NCBI RefSeq assembly: GCF_001605725.1
Contig: NZ_CP011530.1
Span: 3,720,001-3,784,000, forward strand
Reading direction: 5' to 3'
DNA length: 64,000 nucleotides
Source of the DNA: Mycobacteroides immunogenum
GTDB lineage: Bacteria > Actinomycetota > Actinomycetes > Mycobacteriales > Mycobacteriaceae
The first letter of the stretch is position 1; the number at the start of each line of letters is the position of its first letter. Positions 43,992 to 52,549 of the stretch are shown piece by piece. Both the position numbers and the translations under genes were made by a program. The notes under the pieces are model-generated. The model was given only the letters and a program-made list of their open reading frames with translations, ran no database searches and was not told the origin of the DNA.

Positions 43992-45497
43992 TCAGGCGAT
44001 GGAGGCGACGTCCTGCCACAACGGACGACGATCCCCGTCGGGGTCCGCCTCCAAACGGGATGGGCTGTCGATGATCAACACCTGACGATCGGGCACCGTG
44101 TGGGCCGGCCAACCGTCACCGGGCACCCCGGTGCGCGCGAATGCAAGCCAGCGGCCCTGCATTTCGTCACTGACGGCGCGTGCCGCGGCCCGGTCCTTGT
44201 GTCCGGCCAGGAAGGGCGCGGCGATGGTCCGATACGTGCCGAAGACGGCGAGCAGCTCGATGGCGTGGGTGGGGCCCAGCCCGTAGCGGCGCAGCGCCCG
44301 CGTTGTGTAGTCGTACCGGTAGAAGTACGTCGGGGCATGCCTGCCGTGTGCCTCGGCGACACGCCACGCCGCCGAGCCGAATGCCAGATCTCCCGCCAAC
44401 CGCAGAATCGCCTTCTCCCCCGGGTACCCGTCGTAACCGCCGACGATGCGCTGCACAAATTCCGGCCCACCCTTGGACAACGAGTGTTCCAGCGCATCCG
44501 CCGTGATCGGCAGGATCTTCAGCACCTTGGTGAACAAGGTCGCCTCTTCGGCGTTGTACCCAATGATCAATGGAACCCGATGCGCCTCACCACGTTCCAT
44601 CGCCTCAACCGGATCCAGCGGCAACACATCGCCGTCGACACTGGGGCCGATGCGCAGCGAGAGCCCCGGCACATGCTTGGCCGACCCGATAAGCCGGAAC
44701 AGCGCCTTCACCAAATCCTTCGGTTTCGCGTTGAGAACGGTTTCGGCCGCATTCGAGTCAGTGGCGCCCAGGTACTTGGCGAACTGGCGCGCGTTGACCG
44801 CCGCATCGTCGGCGCTGACCACCAACCCTGTCGCTGTGCTCTGGCAGATCGCCCGGTGGAACAGTCCCGCGGCCGACGGCACCGCGAGCAGGGTGTTCAC
44901 CGCGTGCGACCCGGCGCTCTCCCCGAAGATCGTCACGTTGTTGGGATCGCCGCCGAATGCGCCGATGTTGTCATGCACCCATTGCAGCGCCAGCACCAAG
45001 TCACGCAGGTACAGGTTGCTGTCGATGGCGTGATTTTCATCCGACAACGAGGAAAGATCCACGCAACCAAGGGCGCCCAGCCGGTAGTTGACCGAGACAT
45101 AGACGCAACCCTGCCGCGCCAGGCTCGCCCCGTCATAAAGCGGAGTGGCCGAGCTACCCAGGAAATAGCCGCCACCATGGATAAAGAACATGACCGGCAG
45201 CGGCCCACTCACCGGCCCCTCCGGAGCTACGACGTTGAGGGTGAGGCAATCCTCGCTGAGCTTTTGCGGCTTGCCGGGCAAGATGATGGCGTAGCGATGC
45301 TGCTGAATGGAGGCCGCGCCCCATGCACGACACTTGCGCACCCCGGCCCATGGCCTCGCCGGACGCGGCGCACGCAGCCGCAGCGGGCCCACCGGCGGCT
45401 CCGCGTACGGAATCCCACGGAAGCGATGCACACCGCCCCGCGTGAATCCCTCGACAGTGCCGTTGACGGTGTTGATGCGGATGGGCTTCTTTGCCAT
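43992..45497 (-). CDS. Type-B carboxylesterase, copy 1
   Basis: 501 residues; ATG 45497 has AGGA at 7-base spacing, better than GTG 45503. Family marks: FRGIPYAEPPVGPLRLRAPR, SEDCLTLNVVAP, oxyanion loop FFIHGGGYFLGS, nucleophile elbow FGESAGSHA, acidic and His residues further on (GPTHAIELL). No signal peptide is seen, so it is probably cytoplasmic. It hydrolyses esters of unknown origin. It lies 44 bases after a paralogue on the same strand. Confidence 0.92.
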   Translation of the reverse strand: MAKKPIRINTVNGTVEGFTRGGVHRFRGIPYAEPPVGPLRLRAPRPARPWAGVRKCRAWGAASIQQHRYAIILPGKPQKLSEDCLTLNVVAPEGPVSGPLPVMFFIHGGGYFLGSSATPLYDGASLARQGCVYVSVNYRLGALGCVDLSSLSDENHAIDSNLYLRDLVLALQWVHDNIGAFGGDPNNVTIFGESAGSHAVNTLLAVPSAAGLFHRAICQSTATGLVVSADDAAVNARQFAKYLGATDSNAAETVLNAKPKDLVKALFRLIGSAKHVPGLSLRIGPSVDGDVLPLDPVEAMERGEAHRVPLIIGYNAEEATLFTKVLKILPITADALEHSLSKGGPEFVQRIVGGYDGYPGEKAILRLAGDLAFGSAAWRVAEAHGRHAPTYFYRYDYTTRALRRYGLGPTHAIELLAVFGTYRTIAAPFLAGHKDRAAARAVSDEMQGRWLAFARTGVPGDGWPAHTVPDRQVLIIDSPSRLEADPDGDRRPLWQDVASIA

Positions 45498-45541
45498 CGG
45501 CACATCCTAAGTAACCAACCGGTTGGCCCACAATGGCCGAT

Positions 45542-47062
45542 TTACAGCGTGAGGCTGAAGCCTTCCCAGGCTGTGCGCCGGGTAGCTTCCGGATCCAGCT
45601 CCACACGGGTGCCATGGTCGAACACCATCACCGCGCGGTCCGGCGGCTCGTAAGCGGGCCAGCCGTCCCCAGGAATCCCGCTGCGCGCGAAGGCAAGCCA
45701 CCGCCGTTGCACGTCATTGCTCACGCGCACGGCATCATGACGGCCGATCGCCCCCGCCAGCACGGTGCCCATGGCGCCCCGGTAACTATCGAACACGGCG
45801 AGCAGTTCCGTGGCATGAGTAGCACCCATACCGGCCATCCGAAGCACTCCGGGTGCGTAGTCGTAGCGGTAGAAATACACCGGCGCATAGCGATGATGCG
45901 CCTCTGCCATTTGCCAGGCGGCAGTGGAGAAGTTCATGTCGCCGGCTAGCCGCACACGGGCGGAACGCTGTGGGTACCCGGGGTAGGCCGCGACGATGCG
46001 ATCTCGATGCGCGGGCCCGCCCCGCATCAGCATTCCTTCCAGCGCGGCTTCGGACAGCGGCATCATCTTCAGGACCCTGGTAAACAGCTTGGCCTCATCG
46101 GCGTTGTGGCCGACGATCAGCGGAACTCGATGTGCTTCACCGTGTTCCATCGCCTCAATGGGGTGCCGCGGCAGATAGTGGCCGTCGATGCACGGACCGA
46201 TCGCGAACGACCCACCCGGCATGTTGGTCACGATGTCGGCGATCAACGCGTTGAGCGCCGCACCGAGTTCGACGGGGGTCGCCTGCAGCACTCTCTCGGC
46301 AGCTGATTCCGTTGTGGCACCCAGAATCTGCGCGAACTTCTGTGCGTACATGGCCGCGGAGTCGGCCGGTACGGCCATCCCGCTGGCGGTGCTCTGACAG
46401 ATCGCGCGATGAAACAGCCCCGCGGCCGCGGGGGTGGCCATCAGCGTCTCAACGCAATGCGCCCCCGCGCTTTCCCCGAAAATCGTCACATTGTCCGGAT
46501 CGCCACCGAATGCCCTGATGTTGTCGTGCACCCACTGCAACGCCAGCACCACATCGCGCAGAAACAGATTCCCGTCGATGGTGTGATCCCGGTCGGACAG
46601 TGACGAGAGATCCAGTGCGCCCAGCGCCCCCACCCGATAATTCACCGACACATAGACGCAGCCGCGCCTGGCCAGCGAGGCACCGTCGTACAGCGGGGTC
46701 GCCGAACTACCTAGCAAGTAGCCGCCGCCGTAGATGAAGAACATGACGGGCAAGGGTTCGTTGGACGGGCGATCGGGTGCCACCACGTTGACCGTCAAGC
46801 AGTCCTCGCTGGCCCGCTGCACACGCCCGGGCCCCAGCACCCGGTAGCGACGCTGTTGCGGGGCCGCCGCACCGAACTCGGTGCAGTCGCGCACTCCGTC
46901 CCAGGGCAATGCCGGTTGCGGCGCACGCAGACGCAGCAGCCCGATCGGTGGGCGGGCATACGGTATGGACCGGAAGCGCCGCACACCTCCGCGTACGAAC
47001 CCTTCGACGATCCCCTTGGGAGTGGTTACCCGGACAGTGGGCGTCTTCGACCCTGAAGCCAT
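45542..47062 (-). CDS. Type-B carboxylesterase, copy 2
   Basis: 506 residues from ATG 47062; in-frame codons upstream are unsupported. Motifs: FRSIPYARPPIGLLRLRAPQ, SEDCLTVNVVAPD, FFIYGGGYLLGS, FGESAGAHC and GATHATELL. It is clearly paralogous to the gene downstream and the pair likely arose by tandem duplication. Differences in the acyl-pocket region suggest different substrates. Confidence 0.92.
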   Translation of the reverse strand: MASGSKTPTVRVTTPKGIVEGFVRGGVRRFRSIPYARPPIGLLRLRAPQPALPWDGVRDCTEFGAAAPQQRRYRVLGPGRVQRASEDCLTVNVVAPDRPSNEPLPVMFFIYGGGYLLGSSATPLYDGASLARRGCVYVSVNYRVGALGALDLSSLSDRDHTIDGNLFLRDVVLALQWVHDNIRAFGGDPDNVTIFGESAGAHCVETLMATPAAAGLFHRAICQSTASGMAVPADSAAMYAQKFAQILGATTESAAERVLQATPVELGAALNALIADIVTNMPGGSFAIGPCIDGHYLPRHPIEAMEHGEAHRVPLIVGHNADEAKLFTRVLKMMPLSEAALEGMLMRGGPAHRDRIVAAYPGYPQRSARVRLAGDMNFSTAAWQMAEAHHRYAPVYFYRYDYAPGVLRMAGMGATHATELLAVFDSYRGAMGTVLAGAIGRHDAVRVSNDVQRRWLAFARSGIPGDGWPAYEPPDRAVMVFDHGTRVELDPEATRRTAWEGFSLTL

Positions 47063-47333
47063 GGAAGTCAAGATAGCTGTCCCCGCCTTCGCGACGTCAC
47101 CTGAGCGCGGTAAATAACAGGCAATCGAGGTTTTTGCCGGCAATAACGCCATCCGCGAGAGATAACTAGTCGCGGCATCTAGAAATCTCGGAGCCCCGAT
47201 GCCCTCGGTTTCAGCCCGGTCACGGGAACGTACCTATCGATGCACCAATAGCAACATTGGCCTCACCTGCCACTATCGTCACGAGAGTCAATTGCTGACG
47301 TCGGTGTGACGTCCTGCCCCAGGAAGGTCTGAC
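47063..47333. other. Intergenic region between divergent genes
   Basis: No gene is seen. It contains the promoters of the carboxylesterase pair (leftward) and the DUF4185 gene (rightward), and two TGACGTC copies near 47297-47313. An AGGAAGG ribosome binding site lies before ATG 47334. Confidence 0.5.
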
Positions 47334-48800
47334 ATGTCGACGCGCCGCAGGATCTCCGTCGTCTTGATGACCTCGGCCGTTATCGGATCAAGCGTTGCGG
47401 TTGACGTCGCGCCCTTGGCAGCTGCCGATCCCTGCGCGGGCCCCGCCGCCGGGCTTCAGCCACCGACGCCGGTTCCGGATGACGGCATACCCGGTCAGGC
47501 TCCCCCGATCGGCCGCCGGCCCACCGGCGCCAATGACAAGGCCCCGCTGCCCGAACTGGGCAAGTTGCCGCTATCCATCCTCAAGCAGGTGCTGCCCCAG
47601 CAGGGCGCGAAGAAAAAGCCAGGCTGGGCACAGGAACTGGCACGGCCCGCCCTACCCAATCCGCCGGAGCCGGGCTCGCCGAACAATCTGCAGGATCAGC
47701 AGGCCGCAGCCGTCGCTCCCGCTCCCCCGGCACCCGCCGTCGGCCCGGCCGCCGAGGCTGCTGTCTCTCCCACGACATCGGTGGTCGGCTGGGTGACCGG
47801 TGTCGATACCGGAGCCAACACATTGCAGAAGTTCAGCATCTCCGGAACCGACCTCGGAATCATGTGGGACAACGGCGACAATGCCGGGCGCCAGGTGTTG
47901 ATGGCCTTTGGTGACACCTACGGATACTGCGGAATGCGCAGCCAGCAGTGGCGCTACAACACTCTGCTGCGCACCCAGGACAAGTCGCTCTCTCGCGGCC
48001 TTGCGGTCGCGGAGGGATCGACGTCCAACCCGTACGCCGGCTCCCCACAGTCGCGGCCGGGCTACTCCAAGCAGATCATCCCGCCCATCAAGTGGGCAGC
48101 CCAAGAACGGGGCATCATCCCCACCGCGGCCATCTCCGTGGGCCGCACCCAGTACATGAACTACATGTCCATCAAGAGCTGGGACAGCGCCGGCGAATGG
48201 ACCACCAACTACTCGGCCACCGCGGTCTCCAACGACAACGGGCAGAACTGGAAGACGTTCCCGCAGAGCATCCGTCCGTCATCTCCGGACGCCATCAGCC
48301 AGGTCCCGTTCACCCCGGGGAACGAGAACTTCCAGCAAGCCGCCTACGTCAAGGGCAACGACGGCTACATCTACATCTTCGGAACCCCCTCCGGGCGAAG
48401 CGGATCCGGCTTCGTTTCACGGGCATTGCCCGGAAATCTGCCCGACGCGGCCACGCACGAATTCTGGAACACCGACCGCGGCACCTGGGTACCCGGTGAT
48501 CCCAACGCCGCGACACCGATCCTGTCTGGTCCGGTCGGTGAGATGTCCGCGCAGTACAACACGTACCTCAAGAAGTACCTGGTGATGTACGGCGACAAGC
48601 AGGGAGACGTCCTGCTCTCCACTTCCCCGGCGCCACAGGGCCCGTGGAGCCCACCGCAGGTCATCGTCACCGAATCCCAGATGCCCGGTGGACCCTACGC
48701 GCCGTATCTGCATCCGTGGACAACCGGCAAGGAGCTGTACTTCAACCTGTCACTGTGGTCGGCGTACAACGTGATGTTGATGCGTACCACCCTGCCGTGA
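47334..48800 (+). CDS. Secreted DUF4185 protein
   Basis: 488 residues. A Sec signal peptide is visible (basic MSTRRR, hydrophobic core, cleavage near PLAAAD at about 32). A Pro/Ala-rich stretch (35-145) follows, then a beta-propeller-like DUF4185 domain (MWDNGDNAGRQVLMAFGDTY, later SYAPY-type blades, LPDAATHEFWNTDRGTWVPG). Mycobacterial members are extracellular and related to glycan-acting five-bladed folds. Exact substrate unknown. Transcribed alone. Confidence 0.88.
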   Translation: MSTRRRISVVLMTSAVIGSSVAVDVAPLAAADPCAGPAAGLQPPTPVPDDGIPGQAPPIGRRPTGANDKAPLPELGKLPLSILKQVLPQQGAKKKPGWAQELARPALPNPPEPGSPNNLQDQQAAAVAPAPPAPAVGPAAEAAVSPTTSVVGWVTGVDTGANTLQKFSISGTDLGIMWDNGDNAGRQVLMAFGDTYGYCGMRSQQWRYNTLLRTQDKSLSRGLAVAEGSTSNPYAGSPQSRPGYSKQIIPPIKWAAQERGIIPTAAISVGRTQYMNYMSIKSWDSAGEWTTNYSATAVSNDNGQNWKTFPQSIRPSSPDAISQVPFTPGNENFQQAAYVKGNDGYIYIFGTPSGRSGSGFVSRALPGNLPDAATHEFWNTDRGTWVPGDPNAATPILSGPVGEMSAQYNTYLKKYLVMYGDKQGDVLLSTSPAPQGPWSPPQVIVTESQMPGGPYAPYLHPWTTGKELYFNLSLWSAYNVMLMRTTLP

Positions 48801-48817
48801 CACGTCGTACCGCCTGC

Positions 48818-50011
48818 CTATAACCGTTCAATAATGGTGGCGTTGGCCAATCCGCCTGCCTCGCACATGGTTTGCAGACCATAACGTCCATCCGTCTGTT
48901 CCAGCACCGACACCAGCGTGGTCATCAGCCGCCCACCACTGGCCCCGAGGGGGTGGCCAATCGCGGTGGCTCCGCCGTTGATGTTGACCTTGGACAAGTC
49001 TGCGCCGGTCTCGGCCTGCCAGGCCAGAACCACTGATGCGAAAGCCTCGTTGACCTCGAAGGCATCGATATCGGCCAACGACAAGCCCGCGCGATCAAGC
49101 ACTTTCGCGGTCGCCGGAATGATGCCGGTCAGCATGTACAAAGGGTCGTCGCCCACGACGGCCACGGAATGCACGCGGGCGCGGGGCGTCAGGCCAAGAC
49201 GCTGAGCCGTCTCGCCGGAGGTGATGAGCACAGCGGAGGCACCGTCATTGATCGGCGATGAGTTGCCCGCGGTGACTCTCCACTCGAGTTGCGGGAATCG
49301 CTGCTCCCACAGTTCGTTACGGAAGGCCGGCTTGAGTCCGGCCAGGACCTCGACCGTGGTCGATGGACGCACGGATTCGTCGGAGCTCACCTCGACCAGT
49401 TCACCGTTCACGTTGGGGGCCTTGATCGGTGTCACATCGCGGGCGAACCGCCCTTCGGCCCACGCCTGCGCAGCGCGGCGGTGACTCTCGGCGGCAAAGG
49501 TATCGAGCTGCTCGCGCGAGAGATTCCATTTCGCCGCCACCAACTCGGCGCTAATGCCCTGCGGCACAAGACCATCCGGGTATCTCGCGGCCACCTCGGA
49601 GCCAAAGAAGTCCTTGCCCAAGCTTTGGCTACCCATGGGCACTCGGCTCATCGACTCGATGCCCGAGGCGATCACCATGTCATAAGCGCCGGCGATTACC
49701 CCTTGCGCGGCAAAGTGAATAGCCTGCTGACTACTGCCGCACTGGCGGTCCACGGTGACCGCGGGGACCGTCTCCGGAAGCCCAGCGGCCAATGCCGCCC
49801 AGCGCGCCGTGTTGGAACTCTGCTCCCCGACCTGCCCCACGGCGCCACTGATCACATCGTCGACCAGGGCAGGATCGATACCCGTGCGCTCGACGAGCGC
49901 ACGAATGGCGTGCGCGTGTAGATCAACCGGGTGCACGCCGGAGAGTGCCCCACCCGGCTTGCCCTTGCCGACAGGTGTCCGCACCGCGTCAACGATCACT
50001 GCATCTCTCAT
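48818..50011 (-). CDS. Acetyl-CoA C-acyltransferase (thiolase)
   Basis: 397 residues, normal length for the family. Nucleophile Cys91 in DRQCGSSQQ, NEAFASV, GGATAIGHPLGASG with the catalytic His and the second Cys in MCEAGGLANA are all present. It removes or joins acetyl-CoA units in fatty acid or sterol side-chain breakdown; closest in look to steroid-type FadA thiolases. Divergent from an HxlR regulator whose sites lie in the shared gap, so it is probably repressed by it. Confidence 0.92.
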   Translation of the reverse strand: MRDAVIVDAVRTPVGKGKPGGALSGVHPVDLHAHAIRALVERTGIDPALVDDVISGAVGQVGEQSSNTARWAALAAGLPETVPAVTVDRQCGSSQQAIHFAAQGVIAGAYDMVIASGIESMSRVPMGSQSLGKDFFGSEVAARYPDGLVPQGISAELVAAKWNLSREQLDTFAAESHRRAAQAWAEGRFARDVTPIKAPNVNGELVEVSSDESVRPSTTVEVLAGLKPAFRNELWEQRFPQLEWRVTAGNSSPINDGASAVLITSGETAQRLGLTPRARVHSVAVVGDDPLYMLTGIIPATAKVLDRAGLSLADIDAFEVNEAFASVVLAWQAETGADLSKVNINGGATAIGHPLGASGGRLMTTLVSVLEQTDGRYGLQTMCEAGGLANATIIERL

Positions 50012-50064
50012 GACCTACCTCCTGGATTCGCCGTTGAACTCCTCTCCTGCCGGTATACGCCCTG

Positions 50065-50128
50065 TAAGTTGGAAATCACAACTAAGTGTGATCAACCACA
50101 TAACGTGCTAAGTTGGGTTTTACGACTA
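50065..50128. promoter_or_regulatory. Two HxlR-type operator repeats
   Basis: TAAGTTGGAAATCACAACTA (50065-50084) and TAAGTTGGGTTTTACGACTA (50109-50128) are similar partial palindromes (AGTTG-7-CAACT and AGTTG-7-CGACT) 44 bases apart, about four helical turns. They fill the gap between the divergent thiolase and regulator genes, the second ending at the regulator's ATG. Likely operators for autorepression and thiolase control. Confidence 0.6.
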
Positions 50129-50553
50129 TGAGAGATTGTTCGATAACCAATGCCCTCGACGTGATCGGGGAACGCTGGACCCTGGTGGCCCTGCGTGAAA
50201 TCATGCTGGGCAATCGGCGCTTCGATGAGATTGTCCGTAACACCGGCGCCAGTCGTGACATCCTCGCGACACGACTGCGCAAGCTCGTCGACGCTGGCGT
50301 ACTGGAAAAACTCCAATACGAAGAGCACCCTCCCCGTTACGAGTACCTGCTCACCGAATCCGGGCTCGCCCTGCGACCGGTGCTCTTCGAACTGATGGTG
50401 TGGGGCGACAAATACGTCACCACAGGTCCCCCACCCAGCGTCTGGGAGCACGACTGCGGATCGACGCTTCGTGCCCATCCGGTCTGCGAGAGCTGCGGTG
50501 AAGTAATAACGTTCGATGATGTGACGCCACGACGGCTGGGACGCGTGCGATGA
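50128..50553 (+). CDS. HxlR-family transcriptional regulator
   Basis: 141 residues from ATG 50128. Features: CSITNALDVIGERWTLVALR, the winged HTH with NRRFDEIVRNTGASRDILAT and LVDAGVLEKLQY. Cys at 8 and further Cys near the C terminus (VCESCG) could sense thiols, aldehydes or metals. Divergent from the thiolase and coupled to the DUF1990 gene (overlap at 50550). Confidence 0.9.
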   Translation: MRDCSITNALDVIGERWTLVALREIMLGNRRFDEIVRNTGASRDILATRLRKLVDAGVLEKLQYEEHPPRYEYLLTESGLALRPVLFELMVWGDKYVTTGPPPSVWEHDCGSTLRAHPVCESCGEVITFDDVTPRRLGRVR

Positions 50554-51065
50554 GGCCCCGGGCCCTGACGTACGGCCCCGCAGGGGCAACCTGCCCCGGC
50601 CAACACGGTTGGCCCGCGACGCCATCGGATCTACGCCGATTCGAACAGACCATCTGTCTTGGACGCGGGGATGACATCTGGCGCACCGCCGCACACGCGG
50701 TGCTTCATTGGGAAGTCAAACGGCGCAGCGGGTTCCGGGTCGCTCCGGACAGACCCGTGAGCGAAGGCGCAGAATTCCTGATCAGCTTCGGCTGGGGGCG
50801 ACTGGCGGTTCATGAACCTGTGCGCATTGTCGCGGTGGCAGCTACCGACACCCGGCGCGGATTCGCCTACGGCACGCTGCCGGGGCACCCCGTGTCGGGT
50901 GAGGAAGCATTCATCGTCCATCGAGACGACGACGGCACCGTGTTTCTCACACTGCGCTCCTTGACACAACCTGCGCCATCTGGCTTCTGGAGGACGATGT
51001 TCCCCGCGCTTCTATTGGCACAGAAAGTCTTTCGCCGCCGCTATCTGAAGTCGTTGCTGCCCTAA
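50550..51065 (+). CDS. DUF1990 family protein
   Basis: 171 residues. Typical features: LTYGPAGATC, FEQTICLGRGDDIWRTAAHA, GTLPGHPVSGEEAFIVHRDD, and C-terminal FRRRYLKSLL. The family is related to lipid- or cofactor-binding folds with unknown reaction. Coupled to the HxlR regulator by a 4-base overlap and converging with a LysR gene (also 4 bases). Confidence 0.88.
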   Translation: MRPRALTYGPAGATCPGQHGWPATPSDLRRFEQTICLGRGDDIWRTAAHAVLHWEVKRRSGFRVAPDRPVSEGAEFLISFGWGRLAVHEPVRIVAVAATDTRRGFAYGTLPGHPVSGEEAFIVHRDDDGTVFLTLRSLTQPAPSGFWRTMFPALLLAQKVFRRRYLKSLLP

Positions 51066-51970
51066 TCAAGCGTTGCGGCGATGTCCACCAATGCCCGCGC
51101 CGCTGCGGTCGGCGGAGCCCCCGGCCGCCAGACCGCGCGGAACTGACGGGTAAACACGGTGCCGTCGGCGGGCGTCACCTCGACCAGGGTCCCCGCCGCC
51201 AACTCGGGCGCCGCGATGAGCCGGCTCAGCACCGCGGGCGCCAAGCCCGCGGCCGCGGCGGCCTTGATCGCGGCCGCCGAGCCCAGTTCGGCCGCCGGAG
51301 CCGCGGGCTGGCACACCTCACTCAATACCTCCCAGACGGTGTCGCGAGTGCCGGATCCGGGCTCTCGCATGAGCAGCGCAGTGGTGGCAAGCTCGCGCAG
51401 CGTCACCGGCTTACGCCGGTGAGCCCATTTGTGCGCCGGCCCGACCACGATGACCAGTTCGTCAGCACCCAGCACTTCCCCACCCAGCCCGGCCGGCGCA
51501 TGAGGCCCTTCGATAAATCCCAGCGTCGCATCGCCGGCACGCACCAACTCACATACCTGCTGGGTGTTACCAACCTCGAGTGATACCGCCACATCGGCAT
51601 GCCTTGCCCGAAGAGCGGTGAGCCACAGCGGCATCCGATGATCGGCGATGGTTCGTGAGGCGGCGACGACAAGGCGTGGCGCCTGCCCAGCGTGCAAGGC
51701 AGCCACACCGGTGACGAACTCGCGGGCCGCCGCCAGCACCGGGGTCGCGTATCCCACCACCGCCAGCCCGGCGTCCGTGAGCCGGGACCCCGTCGGCCCA
51801 CGTTCCAGCAGCACCAGCCGTAGGCGGCGTTCCAGAGCCCGGATTCGCATGCTTGCGGCCGGCTGTGAAATACCGTGCTGGCGTGCCGCGGCGCCAAGGC
51901 TGCCCATCTCGGCAACGGACACCAGCAAGTCCAGCACTCCGAGGTCAGGAGTGCCCGGGGGAAGCGCCAT
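51062..51970 (-). CDS. LysR-family transcriptional regulator
   Basis: 302 residues. The N-terminal winged HTH (LDLLVSVAEMGSLGAAARQH and QPAASMRIRALERRL) is followed by a periplasmic-binding-like sensor domain from about 90. Divergent from the deaminase gene at 52061, which may be a target. Effector unknown. Confidence 0.9.
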   Translation of the reverse strand: MALPPGTPDLGVLDLLVSVAEMGSLGAAARQHGISQPAASMRIRALERRLRLVLLERGPTGSRLTDAGLAVVGYATPVLAAAREFVTGVAALHAGQAPRLVVAASRTIADHRMPLWLTALRARHADVAVSLEVGNTQQVCELVRAGDATLGFIEGPHAPAGLGGEVLGADELVIVVGPAHKWAHRRKPVTLRELATTALLMREPGSGTRDTVWEVLSEVCQPAAPAAELGSAAAIKAAAAAGLAPAVLSRLIAAPELAAGTLVEVTPADGTVFTRQFRAVWRPGAPPTAAARALVDIAATLD

Positions 51971-52060
51971 AAGAGCAGTTTATGGGGCGCTGCTGAAATG
52001 CCTGCTCCTGGGCCTATCCATCGGCTCGTGACGATTCACCGGAGCTACCATGGGAAGATC

Positions 52061-52537
52061 ATGGACGACAACGATATCCAGCATCTGCGCCGCTGTATTG
52101 AGCTCGCGGCCGAGGCCCTTGATGCCGGCGATGAGCCCTTCGGGTCGCTGCTCACCGGGCCCGACGGCACCGTACTGGCCGAGGATCGCAATCGTGTCGG
52201 TGCCGGAGATTCCACACGCCACCCGGAATTCGAACTAGCCCGATGGTCCGTCGAGAACCTCTCGCCCGCCGATCGCGCGTCGTCCACGGTGTACACCTCC
52301 GGAGAACATTGCCCCATGTGCTCGGCGGCGCACGCATGGGTGGGACTGGGGCGCATCGTGTTTGCCAGCTCGTCGGCCCAGCTGACGGAATGGCTCACCG
52401 AACTCGGCGCGCCTCCTAGCCCGGTGGCCTCGCTGCCCATCAATGCGGTAGCACCGGGAATCCGGACCGACGGTCCCGCACCAGATCTGGCCCACCACGT
52501 GCGCGCCCTGCATGTCCGATTTCGTGCGCGTGCGTGA
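52061..52537 (+). CDS. Nucleoside/guanine-type deaminase
   Basis: 158 residues from ATG 52061 with GGAAG upstream; GTG 52028 is an alternative. The CDA-fold zinc site is complete: HPE (H54, E56) and CPMC (C84, C87), preceded by EPFGSLLTG. A likely tRNA-independent small-molecule deaminase of guanine, cytosine or related bases. Divergent from the LysR gene. Confidence 0.85.
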   Translation: MDDNDIQHLRRCIELAAEALDAGDEPFGSLLTGPDGTVLAEDRNRVGAGDSTRHPEFELARWSVENLSPADRASSTVYTSGEHCPMCSAAHAWVGLGRIVFASSSAQLTEWLTELGAPPSPVASLPINAVAPGIRTDGPAPDLAHHVRALHVRFRARA

Positions 52538-52549
52538 TGTGCACATGCG

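Noticed and set aside
43815..45653. Plus-strand open frame of 612 codons opposite the carboxylesterase
   Set aside because: Antisense shadow of a gene with complete catalytic motifs; composition is Arg/His/Gln-rich as expected from the complement.
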